Assembly (NCBI GenBank): GCA_015698045.1
Contig: BLAL01000236.1
Span: 620,001-684,000 of the forward strand
Origin: Rhizophagus clarus
Taxonomy: Eukaryota; Glomeromycota; Glomeromycetes; Glomerales; Glomeraceae
Reading direction: 5' to 3'
Length of the DNA: 64,000 nt
Position numbers and translations under genes: made by a program. Shown here one piece after another: positions 12,534 to 23,854 of this stretch; within the stretch, counting starts at the first letter, position 1, and each line of letters begins with the position of its first letter. Under the pieces are notes generated by a model. That model searched no databases, was not told the origin of the DNA, and saw nothing but the letters and a program-made list of their open reading frames with translations.

Positions 12534-15500
12534 TAAAGCTCCGCATGAGCTGAGCCAGCTTGCAAGCTGGCTCAAGCTTTTCAAGTTGAGCCAAGCCAAA
12601 CCATGATTAAATTGGCTTGGTGGCTCACAAGCCAGCTTGAAAAAGCTTGAGTCAGGTATTAAGCTTGGCTTGATAAACTCAAGCTGGCAGTGGGCTTGGC
12701 TTGAAAGGCTCAAGCCGGCTCATGAGCCAGATCAAGCTTGGCAATTTTTTACAATTTATATGTAAAAAACGCCAGTACCAATAGTTCCAGCATTTTTTTT
12801 TGCAAATTTATATATAAAAAATATCAGAACTATTTGTTTTGGCACTTTTTGCAATTTTATAAATAAAAAATGCCAGTATTAATAGTTCCAGCGTTTTTTT
12901 TTGTGATTTTATAATACAAAATGCCGTTAACGCTATAACAAATTATTCGGTATAAAGGCAGATATATGTGACTTGCCAATCTAATCAGATAATCCAAATA
13001 TCCGATCTCATTTATCAGTTTATTTTTGTGATGTTGCCAGACGAAAAGCATGTCTGAACTTTTGGAATTAAGGTAAAGGAGGGTAGGAAGTATTTTTCAG
13101 TGTTTTTTTAACTAATTAATTAATTATTTTTTATTTTTATTTTTTGTAGTGTTGCCGAATAAAAAGCATGACCGGACTTTTAGAATTAAGGTAAACGAAG
13201 GGTTGGAGGAGGTATTTCGTTGTTTTTTTTTAATTAATTAAGTATTAACTTTTTTTTACTTTTTGTAGTGTTGCCAGATGAAAAGTACGACCAGACTTTT
13301 GGAATTAAGGTAAGGGAGGGTGGGGAAGTATTTTTCAGTGTTTTTTTTAATTAATTAATTATTTATTTTTTTTTATTTTTTTGTAATGTTGCCAGATGAA
13401 ATGCACGACCGGACTTTTGGAATTAAGGTAAGAGAGGGATTGGGGGAGGTGTTTCATTGTTTTTTTTTAACTAATTAATTAATTATTTTTTATTTTTATT
13501 TTTTGTAGTATTGCTGGACGAAAGGCATGACTGGACTTTTAAAATTAAGGTAAGGTAAGGGTTGGGGGAGGTGTTTCGTTGTTTTTTTTAATTAATTAAG
13601 TATTAACTTTTTTTTTACTTTTTGTAATGTTGCCAGACGAAAAGCACGACTGGACTTTTGGAATTAAGGTAAGGGAGGGTGGGAAGTGTTTTTCGGTGTT
13701 TTTTTTAACTAATTAATTAATTATTTTTTATTTTTATTTTTTGTAGTGTTGCCGAATAAAAAGCATGACCGGACTTTTGGAATTAAGGTAAGGGAGGGGT
13801 TGGGAGAGATGTTTCGTTATTTTTTTTTAATTAATTAAGTATTAACTTTTTTTTTACTTTTTGTAGTGTTGCCAGATGAAAAGTACGACCAGACTTTTGG
13901 AATTAAGGTAAGGGAGGGTGGGAAAGTGTTTTTCAGTGTTTTTTTTAATTAATTATTTATTTATTTTTTTTTATTTTTTTGTAATGTTACCAGATGAAAG
14001 GCACGATCGGACTTTTGGAATTAAGGTAAGGAAGGGATTGGGGGAGGTGTTTCATTGTTTTTTTTTTAACTAATTAATTAATTATTTTTTATTTTTATTT
14101 TTTGTAGTATTGCTGAATGAAAAGTACGACTGGACTTTTGGAATTAAGGTAAAGCAGGGGTTGGGGAAAATGTTTCGTTTTTTTTTTAATTAATTAAGTA
14201 TTAACTTTTTTTTTACTTTTTGTAGTGTTGCCAGACGAAAAGCACGACTAGACTTTTGGAATTAAGGTAAGGGAGGGTAAGAAGTGTTTTTCGGTGTTTT
14301 TTTAAACTAATTAATTAATTATTTTTTATTTTTATTTTTTGTAATGTTGCCAGACGAAAGGCATGATCAGACTTTTGGAATTAAGGTAAAGGGGGGTTAG
14401 GGAAGGTGTTTCGTTGTTTTTTTTTAATTAATTAAATATTAACTTTTTTTTTATTTTTTGGTAGTTTTACCAGATGAAAAGCATGACTGGACTTTTGGAA
14501 TTAAATTGAGGGAGGGTGGGAGAAGTGTTTTTCGGTAATTTTTTTTAACTAATTAATTAATTATTTTTTTTTATTTTTTTGTAATGTTGCCAGACGAAAA
14601 GCACGACTGGACTTTTAGAATTAAGGTAAGGGAGGGTTAGGGAAGGTGTTTCATTATTTTTTTTTAATTAATTAAGTATTAACTTTTTTTACTTTTTGTA
14701 GTGTTACCAGACGAAAAATATGACCAGACTTTTAGAATTAAGGTAAGGGAGGGTGGGGGAAGTGTTTTTCGGTAATTTTTTTTAACTAATTAATTAATTG
14801 TTTTTTTTTTATTTTTTGTAGTATCCAGACAAAAAGCACGACTGGACTTTTGGAATTAAGGTAAGGAAGGATGGGTGAGGTGTCTTTCATTGTTCTTTTT
14901 TTTAGCTGATTAATTATTTTTTTGTTTATTTTTTGTAGTGTTGCCAGACAAAAAACACGACCAGACTTTTGGAATTAATGTAAGGGCTGAGTGGGTGAGA
15001 TGTCTTTCATTGTTTTTTTTTTTAATTAATTAATTATTTTTTTTATTTTTTGTAGTATTGCCAGACGAAAAATATGACCGAACTTTTGGAATTAAGGTAT
15101 TAAAAACCAAAAAAGAATAATAAAAATAAATAAATTTGGTATAAAATACTGAAAAAAATTGAAAAAATAAATAAAATAAAATAAATTTTGGTAAATACCA
15201 AGTAATTTAATTTACCAAAATTAGTATTTTTTAAAAATAAATCCACATATATCTATTATAAATTCTATGCAAACATAATATGTGAGTTACTCCCAAATTG
15301 ACCAATCTACGCAAACTCAATTTGTAGGTTTAAAAAGTAATTTCATATAAACTCTACGCAAACCCGTATGTGAGTTATATTAGTATTATTCAGAGTCCTA
15401 TCAGGACCATTAGTTCCAGCGTTTTTTTCAATTTTATGAATAGAAAGGCCGGAACTATTAGTTCCATCGTTTTTTTTCAATTTTATGAATAGAAAGGCTG

Positions 15501-15773
15501 GGACCATTAGTTCTGGTGTTTTTTTTTTGTAACTTTACATATAAAAATGCCTAGTTTCAGCTTTTTTTTTTGATAATAAAGCTTGAGCCAACTTGAGCCA
15601 GCTCAAGCTCAACTTGGCTTGAGCCAGAATTTTTCATGGCTCAGCTTGGCTTGAATGAGTTGAGCCAAAATTTTTTGTGGCTTGACTCATTTTGGCTCAA
15701 GCCAGAATTTTTTTTTTCAAGCCAAATCAAGCCGGACTGTAGCTTGATTTGAGCCGGCTCATGCGAAGCTTTA
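12534..15773. mobile_element. Non-coding hAT-like element carrying a mini-exon array
   Basis: It is flanked by perfect 8-bp direct repeats ATCAAAAT at 12526-12533 and 15774-15781, the target duplication size of the hAT superfamily. Termini are inverted repeats beginning TAAAGCT(C/T)CGCATGAGC and continuing as GAGCC/GGCTC-rich subterminal sequence (12538-12740 and 15580-15770). The interior is filled by the 18-unit array at 13028-15100 plus short words such as AGTTCCAGCGTTTTTT. I find no transposase, so it is non-autonomous. Confidence 0.8.
13028..15100 (+). repeat. 18 tandem ~119-bp units, each like a 41-nt exon with splice signals
   Basis: Eighteen units start at about 13028, 13149, 13267, 13386, 13507, 13625, 13744, 13863, 13982, 14104, 14223, 14342, 14462, 14582, 14699, 14818, 14936 and 15052. 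Each has the form T-rich tract, GTAG or GTAA, a conserved core (TTGCCAGACGAAAAGCACGA, then CTGGACTTTTGGAATTAAG), and GTAAGGGAGGG. The core is more conserved than the AT-rich spacer. Spacers alternate between two versions, so there is a ~238-bp higher-order period. Confidence 0.85.
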
Positions 15774-15781
15774 ATCAAAAT

Positions 15782-17432
15782 ATGCATTTTTATATACATT
15801 AACTAATATATAATATATGTACTATTTAATACTAAATTGTGTATTTGTACAAGTGTTAGTTAATATATAATATGCATTGTTTAATATTATATATCATTTT
15901 TATACATGTTTTTTTGATACGTGTTACTTAATACAAAATTAGCGTTAGTTGATATTATACTTCTCTGTAAATTAATTACGATTTCAGCATTATATCTGTA
16001 AAAATATGTCATAATTAATTTTGGTATAGATTTTTTTTGATGCAATATCGTATTTATTTTTAAAGCCATATTAAATTTATATAGACGTAATTACTGAATT
16101 GCTGAATTTATCAAATTGTTAATGATTTACATCAAATCAGTATAGGAAAATTAGATTATTAGATAGATTGCATAGTACGAGTCATCTAATGATCTCTTTT
16201 TTCTTTTTTTTGAAATCTCCAGATGAAAATTATGACAGAATTTTTTGAAATCAAGATAAAAAACTCTTTTGTAAGATTGCCAGGTAAAAGGAGTTACTGA
16301 ACTTTTAATTTAAGATAGAAAGATTGAAGAAAAAGATTTTTGGTTTTTTTTATTAAATATTTTATTTTTTTTCTTTTTTATAGTATTGCCAAGCAAAAAA
16401 AATAACCAGACTTTAGAATTGTGATAAAGAAGAGTTGGAAGAAAGATTCTTTATTTTAATAAATTTAACTAATTTAATTTTTTCTTTTTATAGTGTTTCT
16501 GGATGAAAAATATGACTGGACTTTGAAATTGTAATAAGAGAGGGTTAGGAAAAAGATTTTTTATTATTTTTTTATTTTAATAAATTTAATTAATGTATTT
16601 TTTCTTTTTGTAGTATTGCCAGATGAAAAACATGATCAGACTTTGGAATTGTGATAAAAGAGGGTTGGAAAAAATTCTTTGTTGTTTTTTTATTTTAAAT
16701 TTAACAAATTTATTATTTTTTTTTTGGATAAAAAATATAACCAGACTTTAGGATTGTGGTAAGGAAGGGTTAGAGGAAGGATTTTTTATTATTTTTTTTA
16801 TTTTAATAAATTTAATTAATGTATTTTTTTCTTTTTATAGTATTGTCAGACAAAATTTGAAAATCAAGGTAAAGAAGAGGACAGAAAAGTTTTCATTATT
16901 TTTTTTAATATAATTTTTAGAAAAAATATGACCAGAATTTTAAAATCGAGTTAGAGGAAATAATTTTGTTATTTTTTTTTAACAATATTTCTACTTTTTT
17001 ATAGGATTGTTTGCTAGATGAAATATAGGTAGTAGGAGACTTATTTTTTTTATAAGAAATGTTTATATATTTTTTCTTTTTTTCTTAAGAATAATCTTGA
17101 TGTGATTACACTATTTTGAAAAATATTTGTTTTATTATTTCAATTAAATAAATTAAATTATTCATTGACTGTTTAAAAAATTTTTTTATTAACATTACTT
17201 GAATTTTTACATTTAATTTAATAATTCATTACATTTATTACATCTGTTAAAATACAATATGTCTGTTAAAATACATTATGTCTGTCAAAATATATTGTGG
17301 CAGTTAAAATTCTGCCAAAATAATTATGATTACGTCAATTCAGATTTGGCATAGCTGCTGTATATTTTGGGATTCTAAGAATCTAATTTGTGAAGAAATA
17401 TAGTTGATATAAGATTATATCAACCTACACTT
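15782..17432. repeat. AT-rich stretch with a degenerate mini-exon array
   Basis: Between about 16200 and 16990 the same core appears in eroded form about seven times (for example TTGCCAAGCAAAAAAAATAA then CCAGACTTTAGAATTGTG), again with T-rich tracts before and AAGG/GGTTGG after. The remainder is AT-rich; 17220-17330 has repeated TCTGTTAAAATACAATATG words. No gene seen. Confidence 0.55.
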
Positions 17433-17687
17433 CACTGGTCAAAATCGATATCTGATATGTACCTGTCAGATGTAATTAGATATCAGTCATATATCTCATA
17501 CATATCAGATAGTTAGATATCAGTCATATATTGGTCATATATCATAGATTTATTAGGTACCTGATATTACTATAATAAATATTAGACACTTATCAGATAT
17601 CGCTAATAAGTATCCTATATATACCTGATATGTATCCTATATATAACTGAAATATATCAGATATTTATAATTTACTAATATATATAG

Positions 17688-18769
17688 GACAAAATGGGAG
17701 TTCTGGGGTCAGATTTCCGTATAGGTATAATTAGTGTAAGCCTTTCCTGGCTTATTTCCCAATATACGAAATTTATGTAATCTTTTTTTAACCCCAAATT
17801 TATTTTCAAGACCAGGAAATATATCGAAATACGATATTGAATTTAAGTTTTAAATCAGGCTGAGGCACAAATTTTGTTAACATATCATTTTACCCAATTT
17901 TTTAGTTTTCAAGTTAAAGGAGATCACCATATTTGTTAACGCGCTGGCCGATTTTTAATCTCAAATAATATAACAAAAAAAGTATGCTATATTGCTTGAC
18001 TTTAAAAAAGGCCAAGAGCACCGAGGACCAAAGTGTCCGGGTGTGCTCGCAGGCCGCAAATGCAAGCTCATTTTGCATATCAGATTTTATGTTATCCTAG
18101 AATTAATTCTAAAGCTGATTTATATGCGTAAACAAAATAAAAAATTTACACATAAGCTTGTCTTAGGTGTCAATTTTTTTTGTATTCAAAAATAAAGTTA
18201 AAAGGATATTAACCATATTCTAGCATACCATTATTTTTGATATGTAGGAAGCCATTCTGGAGCCAATTCTTTCAAATAAGCATTAAGAAAAAAATTCGGG
18301 TTAGGTGTAAAAAAAAAATTCACCAAGATAAGTCTCATCCATAGGTGTAAAAAAAAATTAACCTGGCTAAGTCTCATCTTAAAATTATATCAAATAGTGT
18401 ACACAAAATAGGTTTAAGAACTCTGCGGAGCATGTATACAAGGAAAATTGGACTATTATACTTCCTGATATGTACCCAAGGCTCTATCTCAAAGCCTATT
18501 AATATATTGGATTACATAATATCCACTAGCATGTTTTCTACAAAGACCAGGTTTAGAGCTAGTCGGCTTGCCACATACACTACAAGGAAAACGCTTCCTA
18601 GCTTTCCAATGTTCATGGCACCCTTCAGACTGATGACAGGTACGCCCACAGATACCTCCAGTTCTGAGTAAATAGTTGCAGTAATATTCGCCTATCATGG
18701 TAGTAAGAAATAAATATTTTATTTTAAACAAAAGTTTTCGTAATATTAATACAAGCACCAGAGTTGCAA
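17688..18769 (+). repeat. Left terminal inverted repeat of the pPolB element
   Basis: 1,082 bp matching 28337-29418 in reverse. I noticed fewer than about a dozen differences, for example CCGGGTG versus CTGAGTG near 18040 and GGC versus AGC (Gly/Ser) in the encoded Cys-rich protein. Identity ends at GAGTTGCAA. Confidence 0.9.
18489..18698 (-). CDS. Cys/His-rich zinc-binding-like protein (left TIR copy)
   Basis: 69 residues from ATG at 18698 (MIGEYYCNYLLRTG...). The frame is open further upstream, but the methionine right before the conserved part is the likeliest start. Twelve Cys/His in about 50 residues include ICGRTCHQSEGCHEHW and FPCSVCGKPTSSKPGLC, arranged like paired zinc-binding knuckles. 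I do not recognise the family with certainty. It lies wholly inside the TIR, pointing outward, and is duplicated at 28408-28617 with one Gly-to-Ser change noticed. Conservation of a full frame in both repeats suggests it is a real product, perhaps a DNA-end binding protein, which is a guess. Confidence 0.6.
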   Translation of the reverse strand: MIGEYYCNYLLRTGGICGRTCHQSEGCHEHWKARKRFPCSVCGKPTSSKPGLCRKHASGYYVIQYINRL

Positions 18770-18890
18770 CACCTGGGGTTTGAAAAAATTAGAATACATA
18801 TAGTCGTATATCCTGAATAAATAATTATTTTTAAACAAAAGTTTTCGTACTATTAATACAAATAATTGAATACATACCCATATAATCAAA

Positions 18891-21800
18891 ATGATTCCGC
18901 CTTGTCCTCGTTGTGGTAAAGATGATTTTAAAAAGTCTCGTGATCAAACAAATCATCTAAATAGGAAGCATAAATGTAAACCCAGAAATATTCAAGAAGA
19001 TCGAATAAATGAACCAGTTTCTGTTACTAAATCAGATGTAGTCCCATCTTCTAGTCAAAAAGAGACTACACAATTATCTATAGAGGACTTAGCTAATTGG
19101 CTAGCGAATCTTGAGATAAAAAATAACCCAAGCATTATTAGTAAAAAGATCCCAAAAACAAATGCAGAATGGTTTAATTTAATAGGTCGCAAAGCTGAGA
19201 TATCCTATCAATCTGAAGAGGATCCTGAAGCAGGACCTGGTCCAGCAACTCAAGTTCATAGAGATGTTGAGCAACAAGACACGATCTCAAAAGAATCTGC
19301 ACAAGAGGATATTATCTTTAAAGAATGTCCAGTTGGAAGGGATCCAGAAAAACCACATAGAAATCGTTCATTAATGAGCAAATGGGTGGGCAAAATCCCC
19401 CATCCAGATGACAATCCAACATATGCATTTATTCAACCAATAGCTAAGCCAGAAGAATATAAAAAATTACGTCCAAAAATAAAGGAAGTTCTTCAAACAG
19501 AGCTTCATAAAAAAGATCAAATAAAATCAGCCATAGTAGCATTGTGCCGATATTCAATTGCTAAAAGAAAGTCAGATGATACAAGCGAACCAACAAAAGT
19601 AGAGAAATATCATAGAGGAAATATGCGACCAATTCTTTTAAAAGAGGATATAGAGGAGCACATAACCAAAACTATTGGAGAAATAGATGTGCAAATTGAG
19701 GAAACATTAAAGAAAGGATCTGGTTATATTCTCAAACTAATTCTTGAAATATATATTGAGACATATACACTTCGTAGAGCCCTTGTAGGGTCTTACAATC
19801 CTACTCCCCCAAAGCTTGCTAACAAAAAGTGTACTATTAATCCAGACAATCAAGGTCTTATAGATCCAGAAACAAATAAACCATCTGAGAAATGTCTTCA
19901 AGGGGCATTAGGTGCATATTTTGCATATCAGAATGGACATACAGACCACTTAGGCCAGCGTATATTTAGGGCAAAGAATCTTAAACCATATCTAGAGCGG
20001 GTAAAGTTGGATGGTATCCCTATGCCCACTCCAATCTGCCCACGCATATTTAATAAGATAGAGGAAATGAACCCAGATATCTCCATCAATGTCTGGGAAT
20101 GGAAAGAAGAAACAGCTACTCCTAAACCAGTAATAGCCAGTAAGAACATCTATATTCCAAATTCATGCAAAATAGAAAATTGTAAGCATAATAATCCAAA
20201 TAAATGTCAAGAAAAAAGGACTCATGTTATCCACCTTATGGCTCTTACCAATATTACAAAGACTGAAGAAGAAAAGTATGGACAAAAGAATCACTTCCTC
20301 TGGATTAAAAATCCTAATGGGCTTGTTTTCAAAGATACTGTGCATCATGATGAAAAGCATCTTTGCAACAGATGTTTCCAAAGCTTTCCATCAGAAAATA
20401 CTCTAGTCCATCATCAAGAACATTGTTTCGGGTTAGGAGAGGCAACCCAGAGAGTTGATCTACCAGTAAAAGGGGTCAATGATTTCGAGCAGTTCAAGAA
20501 CTATAGTCGGATGATCAATGCTCCATGTGTTATTATAGCCGATTTTGAGGCTGGAAACAAAAAACCTAGCCTAATAAATGGAGGAAAACCCCGCTTAATT
20601 TCAGAGCAATATGCTAACAGTTTCTGCTATTTAGTCCACTGGATTGATACTGGAGACGTATGGGGACCGTACCTATACCAAGGTGAAAATGCTACCCAAG
20701 AATTCGTTCAAAGAATAGATCAGGAGTTAATAGAAATAAATAATGTTCTAGCCATTAAGCATAAACGCATTGTGACAGAAGAAGATAAAAAGAAATTCGC
20801 TAAGGCTGATACCTGTTGGATCTGTAAAGGTAAGTTCACTATAGATACAGAGGAAATAGAACGCTTAGAAAGTAAAAAAGTGACCAAGGCAATTGCTAGT
20901 GAAAAAGCTAAGGCTGATAAGGTTTGGGACCACTGCCACATCACAGGTAAGTTCCGAGGGTCTGCACATAGAGATTGTAATCTCAAACTCCAGATTAAGC
21001 CATGGAAAACCCCAATCCCAGTATTCTTTCATAACTTCAGGGGCTATGACTCTCACTTGGTTTGTGAATCTGTAGGATGCTCAGTTAACACGCATCAGAT
21101 TAAGGTTATAGCTGAGACATTTGAGCGATATAAGTCTATGAAGGTAGGTCAGCTCAAATATATTGATAGCCAGCAGTTCATGAACAATAGCTTGGCGAAT
21201 CTCACAAAAAACTTGGGCGACGACCATCCAATTACCAGCCAGCACTTTAAAGACTTTACTCCTGGCCAAATTTCACTAGCAACTCATAAGGGAATATATT
21301 GTTATGACTATATCGATTCTCAAGATAGATTCTTGGAGACTGAACTCCCACCAATTCATGAATTTACTACAACTCTAAAAGGGAAGATCTCACAGGAAGA
21401 CTACCACCATGCACAAAAAGTATGGAAAACATATGGTTGTAAAAATCTAGGTGAGTACCATGATCTTTATCTTAAAATTGACGTACTCTCTCTTGCAGAT
21501 GTCTGGACCCAATTCCAAAAGACATGTATAAAATATTATGAACTCGATCCCAGCCACTATGTCTCTGCCCCATCCTTATCCTGGGATGCTATGCTCAAGA
21601 AAACTGGGGTTAAGATCGAGCTATTTACAGATATGTCTATGCATGACTTTATCGAAAAGGCCAAGAGAGGTGGCATCTCTAAGGCTTGTAAGTGATATTT
21701 CAAAGCCAATAATCCCAAGATGGGTCAGGCATTCAACCCATCCAAACCCACATCATGGATATCATATGTAGATGCAAACAATCTTTATGGCTGGGCTATG

Positions 21801-23254
21801 AGCCAGTTCTTACCTATTGGAAATTATCAATGGGAAGCTAGTCGGGAATACCTTCTAAAAAACCCTGCTATGCAAAAGAAATATCTCGAAAAAATTCTTA
21901 AGACTAAGGCAAATGCCCCACGCGGATATTTCTTAAATATTAAGTCTCACTTTCTTCTCAAGACCCATGATTATTTGAGAGACTTACCCCAGCCGTGGAG
22001 AATGTTACAGTAGGAAAGGATTGGCTTAGCCCATATAATGAGGAGCTTGTAAATAACTTGGATGGAGGACGCTTCTCTAAGACAGAAAAGTTAGTCCCCC
22101 ATCTTGGTCCGAGAAAGGATTATGTCATCCATTACCTAAAGCTCCAATACTATGTAAAATTAGGCATGGTTGTAGATGAAGTTTCAGAGATCCTTTCCTT
22201 TGACCAGACTAACTGGCTTGCCCCATATATTGCATTTAATACTGAGAAACGACAAGGGGCTAAGAATACCTTTGAAAAAGACTTCTTCAAGCTCATGAAT
22301 AACTCGGTATATGGTAAGACTATGGAGAATGTTCGCAAATACCAGGATGTCAAGCTCATGAAGATGAATAATGAGTGAGATGAAAAGGCCTTCTTGAAGA
22401 AAGTCAGTAGCCCAAGATTCAAGTATGGAGATACACTGGTAGGAGCACATATGGGAAAGGCTAGTGTGACTCTCAATAAGCCCATCATTGTTGGAGCATC
22501 AGTCTTGGGTCTTAGCAAGCTCCACATGTACCGCTTCTGGTATGGATATGTAAAGGAGAGATATGGCGATAATGCCCAGCTTGGCTATATGGACACAGAT
22601 TCCTTTATATTCCAAGTCGAGACTGAAGATATCTATAAAGATATGGCTGAGCATCCAGATCTCTTCGATCTCAATGACACTAAGACTATTGGGCTTTTCA
22701 AGGATGAGACTCCAGGTAATGTGATCACAGAATCTTTTCACATTCGAGCCAAGTCTTACCATTATGTCTTAGCCGATAAGTCTACAAGGTCTAAGCATAA
22801 GGGGGTTAGTAAGAAGGGTATGGAAGAAATAGCAACAGACACATATATGCCAAGCTTAGAAGGGTCCCTTCTAGATGATCCAATAGATAAGTCTTCACTA
22901 TCAGAGCAAGAAACTATGCGAGCTGATGCAGACCCCATGACTCTAGTCTATCGAGACTGTCTCTTTGGTAAGGAAGTATTCCATGCCAAGAATGTTGGTT
23001 TCCGATCAAAGGACCACATATTATCTCTGATCGAGTCTGAGAAAAAGGCACTCTGTCCCATAGATACTAAGCGCTGGATCCTATCAGATGGAATAACTAC
23101 TTTACCATATTTCCATTGGCGCATTATGTTTTATAAGAATATGGTAAAAGCTGATATTCCTCATGAACAGGCAGAAAAAAGAGCTATGAGGGCCAAGCTC
23201 CCAGAGAAATATCTAAACAAATGTGTGTCTCACATATCTAGCCTTCAGGCATAA
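18891..23254 (+). pseudogene. Protein-primed family B DNA polymerase (two TGA stops, one frameshift)
   Basis: About 1,450 codons. An N-terminal C2H2 finger (CPRCGKDDF...HLNRKH, residues 5-27) precedes the enzyme. Exonuclease motifs: ExoI IADFEA (D551, E553), ExoII HNFRGYD (N715, D720), ExoIII YLKID (Y860, D864). Between ExoI and ExoII an endonuclease VII-like zinc motif appears (CWICKGKF ... DHCHITGKFRGSAHRDCN). Polymerase motifs: A DANNLYGWAM (21771), B NNSVYGKTM (about 22297), C YMDTDS (about 22587-22602). Such enzymes copy linear DNA from a terminal protein. Breaks: in-frame TGA at 21693 (SKACK*YFKANNP), a -1 shift near 21988 in TTACCCC, and in-frame TGA at 22376. Both TGA positions would suit CGA (Arg). 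Either this copy is dead or the assembly has small errors. Confidence 0.9.
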
Positions 23255-23608
23255 TAATATTATTTACTGCGCCATGCATGTGACATTGTGAACTTGGTTC
23301 ACATTCTCTGAAATAAATTTGATATGTAATTAGCCCTTAAGAGATCTGCATATACTGTATATAATAATAAAGTTCATATCGGGCCTTTCTCTTTTTTTTA
23401 ATTCATGTATAATCATAAATGTGCTTATCAAATAAATAAAATCATGAGAAATCTGCAAACTAATCCTTCTATAGTTCCTGGAACATTCCTGGAACATTCC
23501 TAGAACTATCAAGGAACTGGCAGGGAACTGGGGAGATACTGAATTTTGGGCTAAGAAATGGGAAAAAGCATAAGTATTCGAAAAAAAATATACTTTCTGG
23601 GTGCCTGT
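23255..23608. other. Spacer between convergent polymerase and protease genes
   Basis: AT-rich DNA between the stop of the plus-strand polymerase and the stop of the minus-strand block. It contains CCTGGAACATTCCTGGAACATTC and related GGAACT repeats near 23475-23530, which may serve as a shared 3' region. No gene seen. Confidence 0.4.
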
Positions 23609-23854
23609 CTAAGCTAGTAACAGACGAATAGGCACCATATTTTTTTCATTAAACTGATCACTAATCTGATTACTTGCAAGATTAACCTGATCACTTGTTG
23701 GACTAACCCGCTCACTTGCTAGACTAATCTGATACGTTGCTTGACTAGCCTGTTTACTGCACATATTTTTTAATCTTAGATGACGTTTAAGAATAGATGG
23801 ATAGCAAAACTCTTTGAAGCAATACTGACAAGTTCGATCAGCTAGTTTTTTTTT
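23609..23854 (-). CDS. C2HC zinc-finger domain in -1 frame after the protease
   Basis: 78 codons open after a run of nine A (23854-23846, minus strand) reach a stop at 23609. The protease frame itself stops four codons after entering the run, at 23842. The extension starts LADRTCQYCFKEF and has C-X2-C-X12-H-X6-C, followed by a Gln/Ser-rich tail with loosely repeated words (YQISLASE, DQVNLASNQIS). It has no ATG at its beginning, so it would need a -1 frameshift, transcript slippage, or a different A-run length in an intact copy. A nucleic-acid-binding role is inferred from the finger. Confidence 0.6.
   Translation of the reverse strand, partial: KKKLADRTCQYCFKEFCYPSILKRHLRLKNMCSKQASQATYQISLASERVSPTSDQVNLASNQISDQFNEKNMVPIRLLLA

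Noticed and set aside
13028..15100. CRISPR-like array
   Set aside because: Spacers are not unique; they alternate between two AT-rich versions, the period is about 119 bp, and the context is a eukaryotic transposon.
17992..18195. 67-codon open frame in the TIR (also 28911-29114)
   Set aside because: It starts off the Cys-rich gene's strand, has two residue changes between the two TIR copies and no motif. Probably chance, though the duplication keeps it open.
18891..23254. Mitochondrial linear plasmid DNA polymerase
   Set aside because: The same pPolB family occurs on fungal mitochondrial plasmids, but here it is flanked by an integrase, TIRs and nuclear transposons; no RNA polymerase gene or terminal plasmid structure is present.
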